Shown: positions 21,729 through 27,109 of the stretch, in pieces | Numbering within the stretch: the stretch's first letter is position 1 | How the letters are laid out: the number at the start of each line of letters is the position of its first letter | NCBI GenBank assembly: GCA_030747575.1 | Contig: JASLKI010000166.1 | Span: 1 to 27,109, forward strand | Direction of reading: 5' to 3' | DNA: 27,109 bases | Source: Verrucomicrobiota bacterium | GTDB lineage: Bacteria > Verrucomicrobiota > Verrucomicrobiia > Limisphaerales > UBA1096 | Notes under the pieces: model-generated | What the model was told of the DNA's origin: nothing | Database searches by the model: none | The model's input: the letters and a program-made list of their open reading frames with translations, nothing else | Made by a program: the position numbers and the translations under genes

Positions 21729-24414
21729 CCCGGCGCCGTGGCTGCGCGCGCTTGGCCAAGCGATCATCGTCTGTGTGCTGCTGTGGGGCGGCCAGGTTTG
21801 GGGGCAAATCAGCGGCCCGGCTCCCATGGCGCGGCTGGTTCAAAAAATAATCATCCAGCACGAGGGGCAGCCGGCGGCCAGCGAGGAGTTGATCCGGGCT
21901 AATATCCGGCTCAAGGCAGGCGGACCCTACTCGCTCAAAGCCAGCGATGACGATATTCACAACCTCCGCAACACCGGTTTTTTTGAGAACGTTTATGTGA
22001 CCAACAAGCAAGTTGCCGGCGGAGTGGAGGTGACCTACACGCTGGTGGGCAAGCCGGTGGTCACGGAGATTCTGTTCGAGGGCAACACCGGTGGCCGCAA
22101 GTTCAAGGGAAACAAGCTTCGCAAAAAAATCCGCTCCCGCACCGGGGAGACCCTCAACCGGCCGAGAATTTTCTCCGACACACGCCTCCTCCAAAAGGAA
22201 TACCAAAAAGGGGGCTACGACCAGGCCAAGGTGGGGTACGAGGTCCGGCATGAAGAGGCGCTTGGCCAGGCGGTGGTCGTCTTCCAGTTTGACCCGGGGC
22301 GGAAGGTCAAGATTGAGGACATCGTGTTCGAGAATGCCGTTGCCTTTTCGCAGCGCGAGTTGCGCAAGGTGTTCAAGACGCGCAGGCATTGGTGGATGTC
22401 CTGGCTGACTTCCAGCGGCAAATTCGAGACAGACCAGTGGGATGAGGATCTCGAGATGCTCGTCCAGTTTTATCAGGACGAAGGCTACATCGACTTCAAG
22501 ATTCGTGAGATCGAGTTTGAGGACTCCGAGGATGACCGGATGGTGATCCGCCTCGACCTGTACGAGGGCTACCGTTACCAGGTAGGCAACGTCACCTTTG
22601 AGGGCACCTCGATCTTTACCGGGGACGAAATTCGCCGTGGCGTGCAGGTTCGCAACAGGGCCGTGGCGCCGGTGATGCTGGAGGGCGCCATCTTCAGCCC
22701 CAGTGGCTTGGGCGAGGACCGGGAAGCCGTCCGGGATTTTTACGAAGCCTACGGTTACCTCGACACCCGCGTGGTTGTGTCCAAGGTGCCCAACACCGAC
22801 CAGGGCACGATGGATCTGGTTTACCGCATCAGCGAGGGTGAGATGAACTTCGTGGAGAAGGTGGAAATTCGCGGAAACACCCGCACCAAGGACAAGGTGA
22901 TTCGGCGCGAATTGGCGATCTACCCCGGCGAAGTGTTCGACATGGTCAGGGTCGAGTTGAGCAGAATTCGCCTTGAGGGCACCGGGCTCTTTGACGGTGT
23001 CGACACGCAGGTCGAGGACATCCCCGAACTACCCAACCGCCGCAATCTCATCATCGGGGTGAAGGAGGGCCGAACCGGCCGCCTCATCATGGGGTTTGGG
23101 TACAGTTCCATCGAGGCGATATTTGCCCAAGCGGGCTTCGTGCAGGGCAACTTCGACCTGTTCAATCCACCGTACTTCACCGGGGGCGGGCAGAAATTCC
23201 GCTTGCAAATCACCGCCGGCACGCGGCGGCAGGATTACCAGGTCACCTTCGAGGAGCCGTATTTTCTGGACCGCAAACAGCGTTTATCCGTGGACCTGTA
23301 CCACCGCGAGATTCAGTACTTCAGCCGCTACTACGAGCAGCACCAGACCGGCATAAAGCTGGGTTTCTCCCGGAAGCTCTGGGACGATTTCACCTCCGGG
23401 GGAGTCAACTTCACCTTCGAGTCCGTAGGCATTTTCGACCGCTCCTCTTATGCTGAAATGCTTATGGAGCATGACATGCTCACCAACGGCTTGGCCAAGG
23501 GATACGACTTGCCCAGGGAACATCCCGACAGTCTGTCAGCCAACCCCTTTGACTGGACCTACGACATGGACCGGCTGCATGAGGGGGAGTTCGCCGAGTT
23601 GAACAACGACCGCTTGGTTTCGAAGCTGGGGCTGTTTTTCGCCTACGACACGCTCAATCACGGGCTCATGCCCAGTCGAGGCCAATTCACCCGGATTAAC
23701 GCGGATATTGCCGGGGGCCCCCTGGGCGGCGACACCGAGATGTACAGCCTCGAGTTGGAGACGGCCTACTTCTATCCCGGTTTTGTCCCGGGCCATGTGT
23801 GGGAGGTGGTTGGCAAGCTGGGCGTCGTGGACACCTTCGGCGACAGCGGGCGGGTGCCTTACTTTGACCGGTTCTTCCTCGGAGGCGGATACACATTGCG
23901 CGGCTATGACTACCGGGACATCGGGCCGCAGATGCAACGCTGGAAAAACGGCATGGAGGACGGCAAGCTTGGCTATTATGTGAACGTCGAGGGCGCCGAC
24001 GGCAAATCGAAGGGAGTGGATTTTGTCCCGGTGAACTCGAATGTACCCTACTACCCATTTTCGCAGAGCCCAGAGAAGCAGCCTGCGCCCGGCGACAAGT
24101 GGACCCCGGTCATTGAAGACAGCACAGAAATACCGCTGGGCGGCAGCAGCTACTGGTACGGGTCTGTCGAGTACAGCATCCCGATCATCGACAAATTGCG
24201 GTTCGCGATGTTTTACGACATCGGCATGGTGTACGCCGATCCCTACGACTTCGATTTCTCAAGCTACGCCGACAACTGGGGCATCGGCCTGAGACTCTTC
24301 GTGCCGCTGCTGGGGCCGTTGCGACTCGACTACGGGGTCCCGCTCAATAGCCCGGATTACGCCGATGGAGGCGGGCAGTTCCACTTTGGGGTCGGCTACT
24401 CCCGCTCTTTTTAA
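21685..24414 (+). CDS. bamA: Outer membrane protein assembly factor BamA
   Basis: BamA inserts beta-barrel proteins into the outer membrane. From ATG 21685 (a TTG at 21679 is also in frame) the chain is 909 residues with an N-terminal signal (RALGQAIIVCVLLWGGQVWG). Several POTRA domains follow, recognisable by repeats such as ITEILFEGNTGGRKFKGNKL-like, VKIEDIVFENAVAFSQRELRKV, YRYQVGNVTFEGTSIFTGDEI and FVEKVEIRGNTRTKDKVIRREL. The C-terminal 16-strand barrel includes the L6-loop motif GGGYTLRGYDYRDIGP and closes FHFGVGYSRSF with the terminal Phe expected of an outer-membrane protein. It starts within the dnaB 3' end, an unusual 44-bp overlap, and is followed by skp 26 bp downstream, the standard BamA-Skp pairing. 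Confidence 0.95.
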   Translation: MQPRSAATTSRRLTNPAPWLRALGQAIIVCVLLWGGQVWGQISGPAPMARLVQKIIIQHEGQPAASEELIRANIRLKAGGPYSLKASDDDIHNLRNTGFFENVYVTNKQVAGGVEVTYTLVGKPVVTEILFEGNTGGRKFKGNKLRKKIRSRTGETLNRPRIFSDTRLLQKEYQKGGYDQAKVGYEVRHEEALGQAVVVFQFDPGRKVKIEDIVFENAVAFSQRELRKVFKTRRHWWMSWLTSSGKFETDQWDEDLEMLVQFYQDEGYIDFKIREIEFEDSEDDRMVIRLDLYEGYRYQVGNVTFEGTSIFTGDEIRRGVQVRNRAVAPVMLEGAIFSPSGLGEDREAVRDFYEAYGYLDTRVVVSKVPNTDQGTMDLVYRISEGEMNFVEKVEIRGNTRTKDKVIRRELAIYPGEVFDMVRVELSRIRLEGTGLFDGVDTQVEDIPELPNRRNLIIGVKEGRTGRLIMGFGYSSIEAIFAQAGFVQGNFDLFNPPYFTGGGQKFRLQITAGTRRQDYQVTFEEPYFLDRKQRLSVDLYHREIQYFSRYYEQHQTGIKLGFSRKLWDDFTSGGVNFTFESVGIFDRSSYAEMLMEHDMLTNGLAKGYDLPREHPDSLSANPFDWTYDMDRLHEGEFAELNNDRLVSKLGLFFAYDTLNHGLMPSRGQFTRINADIAGGPLGGDTEMYSLELETAYFYPGFVPGHVWEVVGKLGVVDTFGDSGRVPYFDRFFLGGGYTLRGYDYRDIGPQMQRWKNGMEDGKLGYYVNVEGADGKSKGVDFVPVNSNVPYYPFSQSPEKQPAPGDKWTPVIEDSTEIPLGGSSYWYGSVEYSIPIIDKLRFAMFYDIGMVYADPYDFDFSSYADNWGIGLRLFVPLLGPLRLDYGVPLNSPDYADGGGQFHFGVGYSRSF
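21751..21760. repeat. CTTGGCCAAG palindrome (14-bp form)
   Basis: Copy with the full CGCTTGGCCAAGCG extension in the bamA signal-peptide region, read as Leu-Gly-Gln. Confidence 0.9.
23490..23499. repeat. CTTGGCCAAG palindrome
   Basis: Exact copy in the bamA barrel region, read as Leu-Ala-Lys. Confidence 0.9.
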
Positions 24415-24440
24415 CCTGACTTGATAAGCACAAAAAAACC

Positions 24441-25100
24441 ATGAACCACTCATCCCAGGCCAAGATGGCCGCCATGATACTGGCCGCAGGCTTCTTCGCC
24501 GCCACCGCCACCGCGCAGGAACCCGTCAAGATCGCCACCGTTGATCTCCTGAAAGCCTTCGACAGCTACTGGAAAACCAAGCTATCCAACGACCAACTGA
24601 AGGAGCGCGGAGCCGACTTCGACAAGGCGCGAATCGGCATGATCGACGATTTGAACCTGCTCCGGGAAGATTACAACCGGCTGAACGCCAGCATTCAGGA
24701 TCAGGCCAACTCCGAGGAAAAACGGGCCGACGACCAAAAGAAAGCACAGGCCAAACTCGCCGAATACAAGCGCCTCGAGCAGCAAATAATCGAATTTAAC
24801 AAAAACGCGCAAAAAACCCTCGGAGACCAGACCCAGCGGCTTCGCAAGGGGCGCCTCGAGGAAATTCAGGAAGTCGTCAGCGCCAAGGCCAAGGAACTGG
24901 GCTACGATTGGGTCATCGATTCGTCTCAGGATGTCATGCTGCCGCGCACGCCCACCGTTCTTTACACCAATGGCAAAAACGACCTCACCGCCGTAATCAT
25001 CGGGATCCTCAACGAAGCCGCCTCAGGTAAATACAAACCCAGTGAACCGGCCAAGCCAAGCGTGGAGAAACCAGCAGCCCCGACGCCGATAGAAAAATAG
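24441..25100 (+). CDS. skp: OmpH/Skp-family periplasmic chaperone
   Basis: The 219-residue protein has a signal peptide (MAAMILAAGFFAATATA, cleaved before about QEPVKIATVD). The typical KIATVDLLKAFDSYWKT strand opens the mature part, followed by a long charged coiled-coil of about 110 residues rich in Lys, Glu and Gln, and a final EIQEVVSAKAKELGYDWVIDSS segment. Skp/OmpH trimers carry unfolded outer-membrane proteins across the periplasm to the BAM complex. The C-terminus is Pro/Lys/Ala-rich and presumably disordered. It follows bamA by 26 bp on the same strand, the usual pairing. A weak hairpin with a T-rich tail lies downstream. Confidence 0.9.
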   Translation: MNHSSQAKMAAMILAAGFFAATATAQEPVKIATVDLLKAFDSYWKTKLSNDQLKERGADFDKARIGMIDDLNLLREDYNRLNASIQDQANSEEKRADDQKKAQAKLAEYKRLEQQIIEFNKNAQKTLGDQTQRLRKGRLEEIQEVVSAKAKELGYDWVIDSSQDVMLPRTPTVLYTNGKNDLTAVIIGILNEAASGKYKPSEPAKPSVEKPAAPTPIEK

Positions 25101-25120
25101 TCACCGCGAACAGTTCCAAG

Positions 25121-25150
25121 GGTGTGGCGAATTCCACCTCACCTTATTTT
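25121..25150 (+). terminator. Weak terminator-like hairpin after skp
   Basis: GTGG (25124-25127) pairs with CCAC (25134-25137) around six bases, with an outer GGT/ACC pair across a CTC bulge. TTATTTT follows (25144-25150). It could separate the bamA-skp transcript from recA, but the stem is short. Confidence 0.35.
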
Positions 25151-25169
25151 CAGCGTCACCACTTCACCG

Positions 25170-25179
25170 CTTGGCCAAG
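25170..25179. repeat. CTTGGCCAAG palindrome (intergenic, 14-bp form)
   Basis: Copy with the full CGCTTGGCCAAGCG extension upstream of recA, just before the possible -35 element. Confidence 0.9.
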
Positions 25180-25188
25180 CGGTAAAGG

Positions 25189-25217
25189 TTGACTTTCTGA
25201 GCCCCATCCAGTACCAG
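25189..25217 (+). promoter_or_regulatory. Possible recA promoter
   Basis: TTGACT (25189-25194) and TACCAG (25212-25217) are 17 bp apart. The -10 is a poor match. A CTTGGCCAAG palindrome ends 9 bp upstream of the -35. No recognisable LexA box accompanies it. Confidence 0.3.
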
Positions 25218-25245
25218 ATTCGCGCACTAGAGAGCGACAAATATC

Positions 25246-26331
25246 ATGGCCGCAAAAGCATCCTCCAAGACACCATCTGCCGGACTCGACAAACGCAGCG
25301 CTGATCTCGAGTCCGCCATCGCCGCGATCACCAAGAGCTTCGGCGAAGGCTCGATCATGCGGCTCGGCGACGAGGGGGCGAACCTGAAGATCGACGCGAT
25401 CTCCACCGGCTCGCTTGGCCTCGACATGGCGCTTGGCGTGGGCGGCGTGCCGAGGGGGCGCATCATCGAGATTTATGGGCCGGAGTCGTCCGGCAAGACA
25501 ACGCTCATGCTGCACATCGTGGCCAACGCCCAGAAGGCCGGCGGCACGGCGGCCTTCATCGACGCCGAGCACGCGCTCGACCCGTCGTACGCGGCCAAGT
25601 TGGGGGTGAACCTCGAGGAACTGCTAATCTCTCAGCCGGACAGCGGCGAGGAGGCGCTGACGATCTGTGAGACGCTGGCCCGCTCCGGGGCGGTGGACGT
25701 GATCGTGATCGACTCGGTGGCGGCACTTGTGCCCAAGGCGGAACTGGAGGGTGACATGGGCATGGCGACCATGGGGATGCAGGCGCGGCTCATGAGCCAG
25801 GCGTTGCGCAAGCTGGCTGCCATACTCGGCAAATCCAAGACGATGTGCCTGTTCACGAACCAGATGCGGGAGAAGGTCGGCGTGATGTTTGGCAGCCCGG
25901 AGACGACGCCCGGCGGCAAGGCACTCAAGTTTTACGCTAGCGTGCGGATCGACATCCGGCGTCGCGAACAACTCAAGGACAACATGGGCAACGTGATCGG
26001 CAACCACATCCGAACCAAGGTGGTGAAGAACAAGGTGGCCCCGCCGTTCATGGAGGCCGAGTTCGACATTATTTACGGGCAGGGTGTCAACTGGGAGGGT
26101 GACCTCATCGCCGTCGGCCTCACCAAGGGCGTCATCGAAAAGAAGGGCGCGTGGTTGCAGTTTGAGGGCGAGATGATCGGCCAGGGCAAGGAAGCCTCCC
26201 GCAAGGCGCTGCAGGACGAACCGGCATTGGCGCAGAAAATCCTCGCCAAAATCAAGGGCGAGACTGTGGAGGAACCCCCCGCAGAGGAGGAACCGGCGGA
26301 GGAAGCCTCGCCAAGCGCCACCGAGGATTAA
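25246..26331 (+). CDS. recA: Recombinase RecA
   Basis: RecA forms ATP-dependent filaments on single-stranded DNA for strand exchange and SOS co-protease activity. The 361-residue chain has the usual DLESAIAAITKSFGEGSIMRLGD start. Walker A is GPESSGKTT at 78-86. FIDAEHALDPSYAAKLGV is next, then the Walker B VIVIDSVAALVPKAELEGD. The L2 loop GVMFGSPETTPGGKALKFYASVRIDIRR is intact. The L1 segment reads MGMATMGMQARLMSQALRK where many bacteria have MGDSHVGLQ. The acidic C-terminus (EEPPAEEEPAEE) is normal. It is preceded by a palindrome and followed by a terminator-like element and the ilvB attenuator. Confidence 0.97.
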   Translation: MAAKASSKTPSAGLDKRSADLESAIAAITKSFGEGSIMRLGDEGANLKIDAISTGSLGLDMALGVGGVPRGRIIEIYGPESSGKTTLMLHIVANAQKAGGTAAFIDAEHALDPSYAAKLGVNLEELLISQPDSGEEALTICETLARSGAVDVIVIDSVAALVPKAELEGDMGMATMGMQARLMSQALRKLAAILGKSKTMCLFTNQMREKVGVMFGSPETTPGGKALKFYASVRIDIRRREQLKDNMGNVIGNHIRTKVVKNKVAPPFMEAEFDIIYGQGVNWEGDLIAVGLTKGVIEKKGAWLQFEGEMIGQGKEASRKALQDEPALAQKILAKIKGETVEEPPAEEEPAEEASPSATED

Positions 26332-26338
26332 CTTCTTA

Positions 26339-26371
26339 GCCAAGCGGGCCGGCCTGTAATTTGGCATTTTT
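26339..26371 (+). terminator. Possible terminator after recA
   Basis: GCCAA (26339-26343) pairs with TTGGC (26361-26365), with GGGCCGGCC in the loop, and a five-T run (26367-26371) follows. The left arm is half of a degenerate CTTAGCCAAG palindrome. The stem is short, hence low confidence. Confidence 0.35.
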
Positions 26372-26376
26372 CACGC

Positions 26377-26405
26377 TTGACGTGCCGTCGCGACTGGGCT
26401 ACTAA
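26377..26405 (+). promoter_or_regulatory. Candidate promoter of the ilvB leader transcript
   Basis: TTGACG (26377-26382) and TACTAA (26400-26405) are 17 bp apart. Transcription would start near 26412, only a few bases before the leader-peptide ATG at 26416, giving a nearly leaderless message. Confidence 0.45.
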
Positions 26406-26415
26406 GCCGCCCGCT

Positions 26416-26493
26416 ATGGCAAAAGTAGTGGCAACAATCGTAATGGGACTGGTCGTACTGGCACTCGGCCGGGGGCGGGCTTGTTGCGGATAA
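26416..26493 (+). CDS. Branched-chain amino-acid leader peptide (ilvB attenuator)
   Basis: A 25-codon reading frame begins MAKVVATIVMGLVVLALG and ends GRGRACCG before TAA (26491-26493). Nine of its 25 residues are Val, Leu or Ile. It lies between a promoter and a strong terminator directly upstream of ilvB, the arrangement of an amino-acid-sensing attenuator. No Shine-Dalgarno precedes it, consistent with near-leaderless transcription. From memory the E. coli IlvL leader ends ALGRGKA, close to LALGRGRA here. The frame is too short to prove by coding statistics, so the call rests on context. Confidence 0.65.
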   Translation: MAKVVATIVMGLVVLALGRGRACCG

Positions 26494-26510
26494 GTTAAAA
26501 TTTCCAAGAC

Positions 26511-26543
26511 ACCCACGACCCAAACGGTCGTGGGTTTTTTTTT
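26511..26543 (+). terminator. Attenuator terminator upstream of ilvB
   Basis: ACCCACGACC (26511-26520) pairs perfectly with GGTCGTGGGT (26526-26535) around a 5-nt loop, followed by a run of nine T. It ends 18 bp before the ilvB ATG, so it must be bypassed for ilvB to be expressed from the leader promoter. GGTCGT at 26451-26456, inside the leader-peptide frame, copies six bases of the right arm and could pair with ACGACC (26515-26520) instead. Confidence 0.9.
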
Positions 26544-26561
26544 GCAAAACCAAGTAATCCG

Positions 26562-27109
26562 ATGAGCGAGACAACAGAAACCAAGACGGTGACATCAACC
26601 AAGGCCAAGGGAGAGATCGGCCCGAGCATGATCGGCAGTGAGATCCTAGTCAGCGCACTCGAGCGCGAGGGCGTGGACACGATCTTCGCCTACCCCGGCG
26701 GCGCGAGCATGGAGTTTCACCAGGCGCTGACCCGATCTGAGCAGATTCGCACCATCCTGCCCCGCCACGAGCAGGGCGGCGCGTTCGCGGCCGAGGGCTA
26801 CGCCCGCGCCACCGGCAAAGCCGGCGTCTGCATGGCCACCAGCGGCCCCGGCGCCACCAACCTCGTCACCGGCATTGCCGACGCGTACATGGACTCGATC
26901 CCGCTGGTTGCCATCACCGGTCAAGTGCCGCAGGCGATGATAGGCAAGGGCGGATTCCAGGAGACCGACTTTTTCGGTATGAGCTTGCCGGTGGTGAAAC
27001 ACAGCTACCTCGTCACCGACGTCAACGAAATCCCGACCGTGGTGAAGCAGGCGTTCAAGATTGCCACCAGCGGCCGGCCCGGCCCAGTGGTCGTCGACGT
27101 GCCGAAAAA
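26562..27109 (+). CDS. ilvB: Acetolactate synthase large subunit (3' truncated by window)
   Basis: Acetolactate synthase condenses two pyruvates, or pyruvate with 2-oxobutyrate, using thiamine diphosphate, committing to valine, leucine and isoleucine synthesis. About 182 codons are present before the window ends. The N-terminal ThDP pyrimidine-binding domain is clear: MIGSEILVSALEREGVDTIFAYPGGASMEFHQAL, RHEQGGAFAAEGYARATGKAGVCMATSGPGATNLVTGIADAYMDSIPLVAITGQV with the ThDP-activating Glu in RHEQG, and FQETDFFG. A short Thr/Lys-rich head precedes the family region. The C-terminal domains and any ilvN partner lie outside. A leader peptide and terminator upstream indicate attenuation by branched-chain amino acids. 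Confidence 0.95.
   Translation, partial: MSETTETKTVTSTKAKGEIGPSMIGSEILVSALEREGVDTIFAYPGGASMEFHQALTRSEQIRTILPRHEQGGAFAAEGYARATGKAGVCMATSGPGATNLVTGIADAYMDSIPLVAITGQVPQAMIGKGGFQETDFFGMSLPVVKHSYLVTDVNEIPTVVKQAFKIATSGRPGPVVVDVPK

Noticed and set aside
25109..25117. GAACAGTTC inverted repeat upstream of recA as a LexA/SOS box
   Set aside because: The half-sites are only one base apart, unlike the four-base spacing of GAAC-N4-GTTC or TGTTC-N4-GAACA boxes I know, and it is over 130 bp from the recA start.
1..27109. CRISPR array or mobile element explanation for the repeated CTTGGCCAAG
   Set aside because: Copies are 10-14 bp, irregularly spaced, inside conserved genes and without spacers, transposase genes or target-site duplications.

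Overview
The window reads as a chromosomal segment of a high-GC member of the Verrucomicrobiota, possibly a marine or soil Pedosphaera/Limisphaerales-type lineage. The main evidence is a cytochrome-c/DUF1549/DUF1553 protein next to a Tat-exported DUF1501 protein, a pair typical of Planctomycetes and Verrucomicrobia. DUF6807 and DUF4399 proteins, a DciA-type helicase loader and a Gram-negative BamA/Skp module support this. Both window edges cut a gene. I see no phage, transposon, CRISPR or rRNA genes; almost everything is core metabolism and housekeeping.

Layout. 2-964 (+): truncated WecA/MraY-type sugar-1-phosphate transferase. 971-2696 (-): DUF6807 and DUF4399 proteins, with a strong terminator between them. 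2808-3221 (+): DUF721/DciA-like protein with its own promoter. 3242-7562 (-): a small 70-aa ORF, then a PyrR-type attenuator, pyrR, pyrB (ATGA overlap), a YegS/DgkB-type lipid kinase and a fused cobA-hemD. 7790-8818 (+): threonine aldolase. 9018-11570 (+): mutS, followed by tRNA-Ser(GCU). 12022-16477 (+): PSCyt1-DUF1549-LamG-DUF1553 protein plus DUF1501 protein. 16478-20118 (-): glcD-like FAD oxidase coupled to NAD-dependent ligA. 20274-26331 (+): dnaB, bamA (overlapping dnaB), skp/ompH and recA. 26416 to the end (+): a Val/Leu/Ile-rich leader peptide, a terminator and the start of ilvB.

Three things stand out. (1) A perfect 10-bp palindrome, CTTGGCCAAG, often extended toward CGCTTGGCCAAGCG, occurs 17 times in 27 kb (about 0.03 expected by chance). 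It lies inside genes in only two reading frames (Leu-Gly-Gln or Leu-Ala-Lys) and is over-represented between genes. It behaves like the cyanobacterial highly iterated palindrome HIP1 but with a different sequence, and is the best candidate here for an undescribed system (methylation, uptake or chromosome organisation). (2) A textbook PyrR-binding hairpin and a rho-independent terminator precede pyrR-pyrB. (3) A candidate amino-acid attenuator precedes ilvB. Its leader peptide is rich in branched-chain residues and ends similarly to the E. coli IlvL leader.

Functionally the window combines replication and repair (DciA-like, DnaB, LigA, MutS, RecA), outer-membrane assembly (BamA, Skp), envelope lipid/sugar steps, pyrimidine, tetrapyrrole and branched-chain amino-acid synthesis, and exported proteins of a lineage-specific type.
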